Shown here piece by piece: positions 10,835-20,449 of a stretch of 64,000 bases of DNA. How positions within the stretch are numbered: the stretch's first letter is position 1; the number at the start of each line of letters is the position of its first letter. Source of the DNA: Hirsutella rhossiliensis (lineage: Eukaryota; Ascomycota; Sordariomycetes; Hypocreales; Ophiocordycipitaceae); contig NW_025408675.1 in assembly GCF_020360975.1 (NCBI RefSeq), forward strand, positions 310,001 to 374,000. The letters are read 5' to 3'. The position numbers were made by a program, and so were the translations under genes. The notes under the pieces are model-generated. The model did no database searches and was not told the origin of the DNA. It worked only from the letters and a program-made list of their open reading frames with translations.

Positions 10835-12475
10835 CTAGTGATAAGTTCTTATAGTACCAGAGTTGGTGGGAAGACTCTGGGAGTAGGTGGAGCTGGTGGG
10901 ATGGCCCTCGGAGTGGGTGTAGCCGCCAGAGCCGCCAGAGCCGCCAGAGCCATGGGAGCCATGGGAGCCGCCAGAACCATGGGAGCCGCCCGAGCCACCG
11001 GAGCCGCCAGAGCCACCAGAGCCGCCGGAGCCACCAGAGCCGTGGGAGCCGCCGGAGCCCGCAATGCCACCGTAGCCGCCGGAGCCGCCGGAGCCATCAG
11101 AGCCATAGCCGTTAGGACGGCTGCCAGAGCCAGTATCGGTAGTATGATGTGGGGCAGTGTGCGAATTAGTAGGCCTCTCAGGACAATACTTGACGCCGTC
11201 AGGGCTGACATGAGGGCCAGAGCCGCCGTGACGGCCACCAGGGCCGGGGGGGCGAGGAACACAAGTGGGCTCTGTCGGTCGACTGGTGGGCCGGCAAGGA
11301 ACGACGCAGCGGCCCTTGGCCTGCAGGTGTTGCAGCATGTCGGTGAAGAGAGCCTTGGCCGGGGCGAGGTTCTGCGACCCGGCCTCGGTGCTGTTGGCCA
11401 GGGACATGCCTTGGCCGGCGGCGGCGAGGCCGGCCAGGGTCGTGTCGCGGCGGGCAAAGCCGGAGCAGAGGGGCTTGCAGACACCGTGACCCTTGCCGCG
11501 ACCCTTGCCGCGACCCTTGCCTTCGCCTTCGTCGTTGCCCTCACCTTCACCCCCATCGTCGCCCCCATCGCCGCTCCCATCGCCGCCCTCACCGCCACCT
11601 CCGCCTTGGTGACCTCCCTTGCCGCCACCAAAGAGCTCGTGGAGCTTATCAATGATGGGCCCAATGGTTGTGCCGTCGCGCGTGACGAGACGGTTCTGGT
11701 GAGGGGCCTTGACGTTGTCCTTGACGTAGTTGAGCAGCTCCGCCATCTGCCCTTCACTGACCATGTCGAGATCGAAGCGGGAAGCGGTCCTCTCGACGTC
11801 GTCAAAGTCGATGTCGCAGCACTTGCAGCAGCCGCTCGGGGTTCGGTCTACGCCGCCGCCGCCGCCGCCGCCTCGACCTCGACCCCCCCCACCTCTGCCG
11901 CCGCCGCCACCACCGCCTCCCTTATTGCCTCCACCGAAGAGATCACGGAACTTGTCAATGATTGGTCCAATGGTATCGGCGTCTCGAGCCTTGAGGCTTT
12001 GGGGCTGGTTGGTAGACGCCTCGTCGTTGGCGAAGAAGCCGCCAAAGGTCCTCTTGACAAGCTCAACGAGCGGGCCCATTTGCTGGCCATCTCGCTTGTT
12101 GAGGACGTTGTTCTTGTAACCGTCCATCAAGACGTCGAAGTCGTTGCTGCGTCGCTGCTTGTTGCTCGACGTCGGGCAACAGCAGCTGCAGGAGCCAGCG
12201 CCGCCGCCACCTCCGCCTCCGCCTCCTCCGCCATCCTCTTCGTCCTCACCGTAACCGCCACCGTCACCCTCATCTTCGCCGCCGCCTCCGCCGCCGCCTC
12301 TTCCTTTCTTGCCGCCGAATAAGAGATCGTGAAACTTGTCGATGATGGGTCCGATGGTGTCGGCGTCTCGGGCCTCGAGATTCCGAGCCTGGTCGCTAGA
12401 CGGCTCCGACCTCGAAGGAGCGGCGGATCCGGTGCCCGCCAGGCTCACGGCCACGGCAAGGACGCTGAGCTTCAT
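10835..12475 (-). CDS. Secreted glycine-rich repeat protein with Cys clusters
   Basis: Uninterrupted frame of 546 residues from the ATG at 12475 (a further ATG lies 7 codons upstream, but MKLSVLAVAVSLAGTGSA begins a standard signal peptide). Four copies of a short unit with consensus RDxxx(I/M)GP(I/L)(I/V)(D/E)xxxxxFGG occur at about residues 36-54, 128-146, 163-181 and 266-284. Three are close copies (RDADTIGPIIDKF twice, RDGTTIGPIIDKL); the second is diverged. Each is preceded by AR, KR or TR. The units are separated by poly-Gly/acidic linkers and clustered cysteines (CSCCC at 96-100, CCKCC at 216-220, further Cys at 333, 337, 390, 394). Residues 455-520 are nearly pure Gly-Ser(-His) repeats. 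No recognised enzyme domain. It could be a cell-wall/matrix protein or a precursor processed at basic sites; the function is unknown. No processing or modifying enzyme is seen beside it. Confidence 0.78.
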   Translation of the reverse strand: MKLSVLAVAVSLAGTGSAAPSRSEPSSDQARNLEARDADTIGPIIDKFHDLLFGGKKGRGGGGGGGEDEGDGGGYGEDEEDGGGGGGGGGGGAGSCSCCCPTSSNKQRRSNDFDVLMDGYKNNVLNKRDGQQMGPLVELVKRTFGGFFANDEASTNQPQSLKARDADTIGPIIDKFRDLFGGGNKGGGGGGGGRGGGGRGRGGGGGGGVDRTPSGCCKCCDIDFDDVERTASRFDLDMVSEGQMAELLNYVKDNVKAPHQNRLVTRDGTTIGPIIDKLHELFGGGKGGHQGGGGGEGGDGSGDGGDDGGEGEGNDEGEGKGRGKGRGKGHGVCKPLCSGFARRDTTLAGLAAAGQGMSLANSTEAGSQNLAPAKALFTDMLQHLQAKGRCVVPCRPTSRPTEPTCVPRPPGPGGRHGGSGPHVSPDGVKYCPERPTNSHTAPHHTTDTGSGSRPNGYGSDGSGGSGGYGGIAGSGGSHGSGGSGGSGGSGGSGGSGGSHGSGGSHGSHGSGGSGGSGGYTHSEGHPTSSTYSQSLPTNSGTIRTYH

Positions 12476-14653
12476 CTCTTTGAGCAGGAGCTCCAAGGGA
12501 CAAGGCAGGTATTAAGCAACGGAAACAGAACTTTCCTTGCCAATGTGCAGTTCGGATTCTTTGTCGGGGGACTCACAGGCTCCCTTTATACCCGTCGATT
12601 CTCTGATCCTGACCTCATAGTGAAAAGCCCCCTGATGGTGTGCGTCGTCTCATGCCAATATGCCCCCTGCAACCGCCTCCCGCCTTTTCCGCCCGTGAGA
12701 GTGTGCATCCCGCTGGGGACAGGATCGCCTGCTGACTGAGGAATCAAACCGGTGAGCAACGGTGCCAGTCCATTCCAGATATGCGGTTGACAGAGCCGGG
12801 ATCAAACAGAAGCCATGCCTTCCTTGAGTGGGAAGATATGTGTTTGACTCTTGTTCGACCAATAGGAGACCCGCATGTCTCAGGGGCCAGGGGATGCTGC
12901 ATACCTCTTGTGCTCCGACCTCGAGGCAGCATGGATAGTATGCTGCGATCAATGTGCGTCTTTTCTGGAGTCGATTGCGCGGCCATGAACGAATGGCTCC
13001 GGGAGACGGGGGTTGGCCACCCCCTTTTCGCTGGCTGGCTGGCTAGCGGTTTGTGCGCTGGCAAATCGGCGCTTGGGGGTTTCCGTTCCATGGTGGCTGG
13101 CAATTCCTTGGACAAAAGTGACGACTTCGAAGAGGCGGAAAGTCTCCCTCCAGGTGACTGATCTTTCCCTCCGCAAGCCTTTGCTGCAAGTCCATCGAGC
13201 ATGATAGCCAGTCTGCAGCTGGTGACGGCCTCTCCGGGATATTCGTCCTTTCCAACCCCCACCCTGTCTTCGATATTGCCCGTCCGACCTCCCTGAACTC
13301 TTTACTTGTCTCTTTCTTTGTTCTCCCTCTCGTCTCAATGCTCCTCAGAGCACCGTCGGCATGTTCGTTGCCCCTTCAGAAGGAAAGGAGATCGATTGCG
13401 ACCACGACGTTTTTCTGCGGCTTGGCTAACGGCGATGCGTGTTCTTTAGCTTCCATTCCATGACCAAAGATGGCCTAGAGTCTTGAGGTTTCAGCGCCGC
13501 TCCCTGTCCTCCCATCCATCCGAAGACTGGCTGCATTTCGTGGCAAGAGGCATTCTCCTCCGCCGGGCTCGTCTAGCCATCCCCCAAAAAAGCGACGTCA
13601 AGGGCAACAGTATGACTTGTCGGTAATGGACAAGGCCAGAGTTGCACACGAATGACGCGGACATTAGGCCTGGTGAAGGCTGAGACAGGTGCCTGAGACC
13701 GTTGCTAGGCCGTTTGACCCTGAGGTTGATCTCAACTGGTGTGACGTCCTGCGAGGTCGACGAATCGTTGCCCCAGCTTTGCCCCAGCTTTGCTCGTGTC
13801 TCATCTGCTCATGATACTTCGAACGGTAGCACACTGTTTCTTTGCATCATAGTTTCTTGCTGCGTGAATCTCTGCTAGCCTCTTTCCATTGTGGTCCCAC
13901 GTCTTCATGACGTGTGCGTATGACAAGACACGATGAAGCTCCGGGAGGGCGTCGAGTTGCCGCGACGGCTTCACTTGCGGGCCGGTTGCGGCAAACCCGT
14001 CAAGACGCCAGCCACGCCCTGCTCAAAGTCACTCAAAGAACTGGTTTGCCGGCATCCAAGCTCATCAGCCCAGTGGCGAACCCAAAGAGGGACACCTCGA
14101 GGTGATAGCCCACCGAGGGCGGGAGGGATTTGAATCCTGCAATCCCGCGCGCACGTGTGCAAACACCTCGAGCGTGGCACGGATCTGCACCGCCTCGTGT
14201 AAGCTAGTACTCGCCCAAGGCATCATCAGTACGAAATAGTGCGCCTGGTTCACCTTGTTCCTGGCTGACTGTAGGCCTGCCGTAGGACGGCTGGCATTCA
14301 CCAAACCCTCAGAACCTCGTCTAAGATAGAGTAAGTTTAGAAGCCGCTCGCACTGACCCGCACACGGCCACGGCCGCCAGGAATTCTCCTTAAGTATAGC
14401 TGTCAGCGCCTCGAGACATGAACGACCTAGGGGATACGCGCATCACACTGCCGCGGGGGCAGGACGGGCAGGTCTGCACCATCAATATGTGGGATCGTCT
14501 CGTACGCCAATCCCCAAAGGAACCATCACTGCGGAGGGGGTAAACGACCCGTTGCCGAGAGGCTATGTCTGTGCAAAGTTGTCTTGGTTATACATTATGT
14601 ACGTGGTCCGTAAACGTCGTCAAATCCTCCCCTTGATGGGAGTCGCGGCCTCA
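12476..14653. other. 2.2-kb intergenic region
   Basis: Promoter side of the glycine-rich gene and 3' side of the sugar transporter. Open frames here (up to about 170 codons) show no family resemblance and overlap on opposite strands. A short hairpin-like GGGATT...AATCCC sits at about 14128-14147. No RNA gene or transposon recognised. Confidence 0.55.
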
Positions 14654-16717
14654 TCATGCCTTGTCGGCTGGCGCCTTGTTGTCGACAATGACTTCGTACC
14701 GGTCCATCACCTGTTCCTCTACCGTCTCGTGGAAAACATCCACGTCTGTCGTGGAAAACTTCCTGGCACTCACGCGCTTCTCGAAAAGCACATCCAACTC
14801 TGCAAAGGTGCGGCCTCTTGGCTCCGGCAGGCGAAAGTATGTGTAGATGATGCACAAGAAGCATATGCCCGCCTAGCAAGTTGGAGTTAGCATGTCAGGA
14901 ATGTCCGTTACCAAAGGAAAGCGGTAAACCGAGTTTTGAACAATCGAAGGGGAGGGTGCGGTCGAGTTGCTTACCCAGAAGAAGCCGGTAAAGTTGCTCC
15001 AATTCCACGCACTTGGATTCAGCATATATGGCGTCAAGACGCCGGTTATGATGCCCACGATGTTGCTATAAGTTCCTGTCAGCTGGCTTGGAGGCACGCA
15101 GCGCAAGAAAAAGGGAGGCAGCTTGCCAAACGCACTAGAGGTTCCGGCCCAGCACCACTGTCTTGATCTGCAGCCGCCGCGAGGACAGCTCGCTGACGAG
15201 CGAGTAACACACGGTGCCGACGGTGAGCTGATAAATCAGGGCCCAGACAATCATGATGCTCCCCGTGGCCAGCGACGCCTCCGTGCGGTGCGCCTCGGGG
15301 ACGAGGCCGAGGAACCCCAGGACGAGGAGCATGGCACACAGCCCGCACAGCCCGTACAGATAGAGGGACCTGCGGCCGATGCCCAGCGTCATGAGACCCC
15401 ACGCACCAAACACGCCCACCATGTTGATTGCATACTGGCCCAGAGCAAACGAGTACGACGTTTTCTCCGGTAGACCGGCCTGCTTAAGGAAGTAAGTCGA
15501 GTAGTTGGAGAAGGAGTTGCCGCTCAGGTTCTGGATGGCCCAGGTCATGCACACAACCTCGGTCCGGCGCAAGTCGACGCCCTTGAAGCAGTCCCAGTAG
15601 GTGGCGCCAGTGGTCATCTTTTCCTCGAGCGCTGTCGTGTGGACCATCATGGCCACCGTCTCATCGGCGTCAAAGTCGGTCTCGCGGTCGAGGCTGGTCA
15701 GGCGCAACAGGGACGACTTGGCCTCCTGAGTCCTGCCTCGACGGACCAACCACCAGGGGGACTCAGGCGCGAACCAGATGCCGATGAAGAGTGGCGCGGG
15801 CCACATCCACTGGAGGGCGTAGGGGATGCGAAACCCCCATTCGTCGTCGCGACTCAGCATGGCGCGGATGACGCCAATGCCAATCTCCTGGCCGAGGCCC
15901 CAGCAAAAGTTGACATAGGTGGTGAGGTAGCCGCGCAGGGCGACGGGACAGACTTCGGAGGCGTACGTGACGGTGAGGGTCTGGAAGATGCCCCAGGGGA
16001 TGCCGCACAGGATCTCGGCGACGAGGAGGGTCTGGACATTGGCGGCGGTGAAGAAGATGGCGGTGAAGGCGGCGACGAGGACGAGGCAGGTCAAGACGGT
16101 ATACCGATAGCCGAAGCGCTCCGAGACGAAACCATTGATGAAGAGGCCTATGATTTCTCCGACTTGGGCGCCCTGTAAACGGGGGGGTGCGCAGGGAGCA
16201 TCGTTAGCAATCTTGGCACGCGGCGCGGCTTTCGCTTGGCCATCGCCGGCGGCTCAAGACCAGAGGAGACGAGGCGCAAACGGGCTACTGACATTGCTTA
16301 GGCCTGCTTGCCAGGAAGCAGGGACTTCGTAGGAACCATTTGGCAGTTGTACGCCATATTTGCGCGTGAATTGGGGAAAGGCGTCTGTTTGCGGGTCAGC
16401 CGAGGTCCACTGAAAGAGGCCGAATCCGACGGCGTTTCGCGGGGGGAGGGGGGGGGCATTTGGAGAAAAGGCGACGCACAGAAGTTGTTGACAAGACTTA
16501 TGTCATATCCCTCCATGACGATGCAGGTGGAGATGAGGAGACTCCAGGCGACAGCCTTGGGGTAGAGCTTGAGGCCCTGCAGGAGCGTCATGGACTGCTC
16601 CTTGGAGGCGGCGGAGCGGGCATTCTCGATGACGGTGCGGCGCACCTTGGACGAGTCGGGGGCATCTTCGTCTCGGGGCGCGGGCGGCCTCGAGGGCTCG
16701 TCGCCTGCGGAGGCCAT
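14654..16717 (-). CDS. MFS sugar transporter, maltose/alpha-glucoside permease type
   Basis: Exons in gene order 16717-16480, 16384-16293, 16172-15136, 15065-14975 and 14872-14654 give 558 residues. It is a 12-helix major facilitator of the sugar-porter family and most resembles fungal maltose/alpha-glucoside:proton symporters: MEGYDISLVNNFYAFPQF at the first helix, the WQAGLSNGAQVGEIIG segment in helix 2, PESPWWLVRRGR after helix 6, LQIKTVVLGRN before helix 10, and RLPEPRGRTFAELDVLFE (the PETKGRT signature) after helix 12. The intracellular N-terminus is about 70 residues. Phase is preserved across all four introns; the Tyr codons at the first and last-but-one junctions are split. The start at 16717 (MASAGDEPS) was preferred over an in-frame ATG at 16867. 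Substrate is inferred from family similarity only. Confidence 0.9.
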
Positions 16718-17662
16718 CGGGGCTTGTGGTGGTCGGACGAGGTCGCGCGTGCCCTGGCCGAATGCTGATGCCTGGACTTTTGGCGTCCGGGGCGCCGGAA
16801 GCGGTGAGATAGTAAACGGTCGGCCGGGAGGGCACGGCGGCAGTGGCACCGGTCGGGTCGGTGACACAAGGAGTGAAAGCAGCCCATCCGAGGAAGAAAG
16901 AGGGGGAGGGAAAGAGACTGCATGCAGCGTCGCATATGGTGGAACGAGCCGAGGCTTGTGCGCTCCCTATGTTTCCATTTTCTCTTTCTTGCGCGGGCTG
17001 TCTGTTTTTCTTCCCCCGCACGCACGCGTGGAATTGATGACGAGTCGACTCTCCCGAGGCCGAGAGAGAGAGAGAGAGAGATAAAGAGGGAGAGAGAGGG
17101 AGAGAGAGTCGAATTCGGAGTCGGAGGAGAGGGGAGGGCGGTAGAGAAGGAGGAGGAGGGGGAAGATCAAAATGCACGTACGTCTGGGCAGTCAACGAAC
17201 CAGAGCCATGGCAGACGGAAGAGCCCCGTCGCCTCTGTCAGCCTCGGGTGGATAGAAAAATTGGATAACCGGGTATTACTAGATAAGAAACATGGGTCGC
17301 CCACTAGCAGCGCTGTACAGTAGATTTCACGATGTGGGGGGCCATTGACACAAACAAAGACCACGTTTTGTTTATTTTACTTTTCTTTCAGTGTTTCATG
17401 GCCATTCCGGACCGACATCGTGGCGATAGACTTTGTGGCAGAGAGCACGTGGATACATCCATCGCCCCTGAAGCCAAGATGGTAATACATCGCCGGAAGA
17501 GCAAGCGAGTCGTGCAGGATGCAATCCCCGAGTCTCCGCCCCCATGCTCCCGAACCTACTGTACTTGCTTGCCAGCTTGCCGAGGCTGTTTGACAAGCAA
17601 TAAACCGGGGCGCATGTGGTACTGGCATCTGCGTGCCACAGCATCGTCGTGTAACCGTCGCC
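16718..17662. other. Intergenic region with purine tract
   Basis: About 945 bp: upstream region of the sugar transporter and 3' side of the DUF1992 gene. It contains a GA-rich tract at about 17062-17170. On the coding (minus) strand of the transporter this is a CT-rich tract, as is common in fungal 5' leaders. No gene seen. Confidence 0.55.
17062..17108. repeat. (GA)n microsatellite
   Basis: Nearly uninterrupted GAGAGA run, broken once by ATAAAGAGGG. Confidence 0.9.
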
Positions 17663-19231
17663 TCACCCTCGCCATCTCCGCTTCCAAAAGTCAGCCCACC
17701 ACTCCCGGAACCCGTACGCCTTGTCCTCGGCCTCGAGGTGGACATTGACCGAGTTCCTATGCCCCAAGTGGCCCATGATTCCTCTGCCCTCCCGCGCGGC
17801 CGCTGCCCCGGGCCGTGGAGCCATCGCTCTCCCTGTCGCTCTCTGCCTGATCTCGCCTGCCAGCAAGGGCGCCACGTCGGCAAAACACGCCGCCAGCTCC
17901 CTCTGCAGTGAAAAGTACGGCTTCCTAGCCAACTCCGGCGCCATGAGGTTGTAACTTCTCGTGATGTTGTTGAGATTTTCAATCGACAGCTTCATGTAGG
18001 CGCTCTCCGTCTGCTCCCAGTCCGCATCCCGGAAGGGGGGCGGCGACGCGCCCCCGGGCTGGGCCTGCTGTGTCTCAGCCGGCCCATGTGTTTTCTGCCG
18101 CAGCTTAACCGTGACGGCGTGATCCGTGCTGTTGGTCGGCACCGCCGTGTGCTCCGCGCCTCGCTGTCGCGGGTTGTGCATGCGCTCTGCCGCGGCGTAC
18201 TCGTCGGCTCTCTTCATCTGCTCCTGCAGCGAACCCCCCGAGGCTGCAATCATCCTCGCCGCGTGGCGCTTCCAGTCGTTGCGCAGCCGTTGGCGAAAGA
18301 CTCTGGAGGCCTTGACCAGCTCTTGTTGCTTTTCGATCCACGGTGGCACAATGTCTTGGCGTTGAATCATCTTGTTCAGGATGTACTCGGTTGTGTCGAT
18401 AAAGGGATTGTCTACTCGCGGATCCCTCTCCACGCCCTTGCCGCGAGGTAGGTCCTTGAACTGGCCCCTAGCAATGGCGTTTTCGATGCGCTCATTCGCC
18501 AGGGCCGCCAGTCCCGACACGGAGACGCGTATGGACCGCGCGCCCGGCTGGAATCTCTCACGGAACTCCCTCTTGAGCTCGTCCCGCTCCTCATCGCTCA
18601 AGCCCTTGGAGCCTTTGATGCCCATGCTGGCATACATGGAGGCCTGGTCTCGTGCGCTCACGGCTCGTTGTCCGGGGCTCTGGGCCGGACCCCGCTTCAG
18701 GCGCATGTCGACGGGGGGCGGCTGATACTTGCCGCGGGCGCCGGGCTTTAATGGCTTGTGGGCATCGTCGAGCATCCTGAGGACGGAGTCTTCGGTCGTC
18801 TCGGATCCCGTCCAAGGTTGCGCGGCCGCCGTGTGCCTCGTGCCTTGGCCGGCCGCGGGGGGAAGGCCGGCATCAGCGTTCTGGCCCTTGAACTGGGCAT
18901 CGGCGATCTTTTCCAGGAGCTTCTTCTTCAGCTCGTCCGAGAAGCCGGCGTCCTCTACAGCGCGTCTGCCGGAAGCTCCTCCGCTCAGGAGGGCGTCCTC
19001 GGTGGCTTCCTCGAGGCGCCGCGCCATTGGGCCAGGCTCCGGAGCCGGCATCTGCGGGGCTTCATGCTGGCTGGCAGTATTTTCCTCCTCAATGCCCTGC
19101 TCGTTGGTGTTTTGACTTGAAGCTTTGCCTGCTCGAGAGGATAGGCTCGCCGAGGCTGCGCGCTTCACGCGGGTACTTGCCCTTGCGCAGGTGCGGCAGG
19201 CGAAGGTTGTCCAGCTGAGCGTGGAAGCCAT
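17663..19231 (-). CDS. DNAJC28-type DUF1992 protein, probably mitochondrial
   Basis: Intronless, 522 residues from MASTLSWTTF at 19231. The N-terminus has Arg, Ser, Thr and Ala but almost no acids for about 35 residues, consistent with a mitochondrial presequence. The DnaJ-homologue-subfamily-C-member-28 conserved domain (DUF1992) lies at about residues 240-315, with ENAIARGQFKDLPRGKG and NPFIDTTEYILNKM...PPWIEKQQEL. This is the invariant part of the family from bacteria to human DNAJC28. Unlike animal DNAJC28, no J domain or HPD tripeptide is visible. The C-terminus carries a second conserved block (SIENLNNITRSYNLMAPELARKPYF) and ends with WWADFWKRRWRG. Function of the family is poorly known. 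Some in-frame upstream codons exist (ATG at 19267), but the presequence argues for 19231. Confidence 0.85.
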   Translation of the reverse strand: MASTLSWTTFACRTCARASTRVKRAASASLSSRAGKASSQNTNEQGIEEENTASQHEAPQMPAPEPGPMARRLEEATEDALLSGGASGRRAVEDAGFSDELKKKLLEKIADAQFKGQNADAGLPPAAGQGTRHTAAAQPWTGSETTEDSVLRMLDDAHKPLKPGARGKYQPPPVDMRLKRGPAQSPGQRAVSARDQASMYASMGIKGSKGLSDEERDELKREFRERFQPGARSIRVSVSGLAALANERIENAIARGQFKDLPRGKGVERDPRVDNPFIDTTEYILNKMIQRQDIVPPWIEKQQELVKASRVFRQRLRNDWKRHAARMIAASGGSLQEQMKRADEYAAAERMHNPRQRGAEHTAVPTNSTDHAVTVKLRQKTHGPAETQQAQPGGASPPPFRDADWEQTESAYMKLSIENLNNITRSYNLMAPELARKPYFSLQRELAACFADVAPLLAGEIRQRATGRAMAPRPGAAAAREGRGIMGHLGHRNSVNVHLEAEDKAYGFREWWADFWKRRWRG

Positions 19232-20449
19232 TGCTACGCTGCCGCTAGTGCCGGGAATTTGTAGCAAGCCGCGCGTGCGGGCTGACTTGTTCGAGTCGCG
19301 GAAAAGAATGGCTCGACCATGATGCCGTTGTCAAAACTGGGAGTTCTGTGAGGCAAGAATGGCACGAGGTGGCGAGCAGCGTGATTAGTCAGCCTATTGT
19401 ATGGACTGCCGGAAAAAGCCTCAAATTTACCCTCCGCCGAGGGCTCGGGTCTTGATACAGTTGGGTGTCCAAAATATCCATCAATCGCTTCCAAGCGGAC
19501 GAAAAGAAGGATCAAACATTGGAAATCTCTCACGCACGCCCCCCAGCCGGAACAAGGACGCCTCCGCGGAAACACCCCTTATTGATGTGCAGTATCATGC
19601 ACGTACTCTTAGTTTATCATCGCTTATCTGCGGTTCTTGCAACTTCTGTTCCGCTGTCGCACCACTGTGCCAAGTCAGGTAGGGTGATTAAGTTACTATC
19701 TACTGTACTTTGGACCCCATACCCCACGCAAACAAGCAGCCCTTCCCCAGATTCCCCGCACTTGCGACCCCGAAACCTCAGACAAGCTGCTGTGGAGGCC
19801 CGATGGAAACACGCCAACTTGTCATGCATCAGCCGACCTCGACTGTCCCCGGCTCCTGTATTTTGCACTCGGTGTCGAGACCCAAGCATCCGGGCCACTC
19901 CCAAGCTCACACGCTCTCAGGTCTCTCCAATATGACGCGGCAAGGTGGCGTGCGCTTCCAGGCGCAACAAGGGCTCCGTTCTTGGGGTCCGGCCATCAAC
20001 AACAGGGCGCGCGCAGACGACCAGGACCCACTGGTGATGGCGACAGGGCGTAGATGACATGGACTCCTCGCCAACCACCCCCCCCTCCCTCTTTCTCTTA
20101 GTAAATATATATATATGTATATCATGTCTCTCTCGGCGAAACCGGCGTCTGGTAAAATAATCGTCGTCAATCAATCTCTCGTTTCGCATCACAGTGATCT
20201 GAAGTGATAGACACCGACATCAGGTACGCTCAAGTCATGACACAAACACGTGGTGGGACAGCCCGTCGCCTGCAACCACCTTGCCTCTCCACTTCGCCAA
20301 AACGTAAATCATTCATTGCTTTCTGTCCCCGTTGGTATCTAAAAAGCTAATGGTGTACAGCAGAAAAGAGGACGGCCAGGCTGGGCGTCGCTCAAGTGTG
20401 GTGCGGTTTGAGCCTGCTTCAAACCAGTCGCAATCCTCTCAGCCCCCGC
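19232..20449. other. 1.2-kb intergenic region
   Basis: Upstream of the DUF1992 gene and downstream of the amino acid permease. Short TATATATATGTATAT run at about 20105-20120. No gene or RNA recognised. Confidence 0.55.

Noticed and set aside
10838..12322. 494-codon open frame opposite the glycine-rich gene
   Set aside because: Ala/Thr-rich translation is the mirror of Gly/Ser codons; it has no signal, domain or start context, while the minus-strand frame has a signal peptide and repeated units.
14065..14304. Sequence resembling a tRNA T-arm (GATTTGAATCC) at about 14131
   Set aside because: The 5-bp T stem does not pair in the required register and no acceptor, D or anticodon arm fits; it is only a short hairpin.
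15639..16178. 179-codon + strand frame rich in Glu/Gly
   Set aside because: Antisense of the sugar transporter exon; no independent support.
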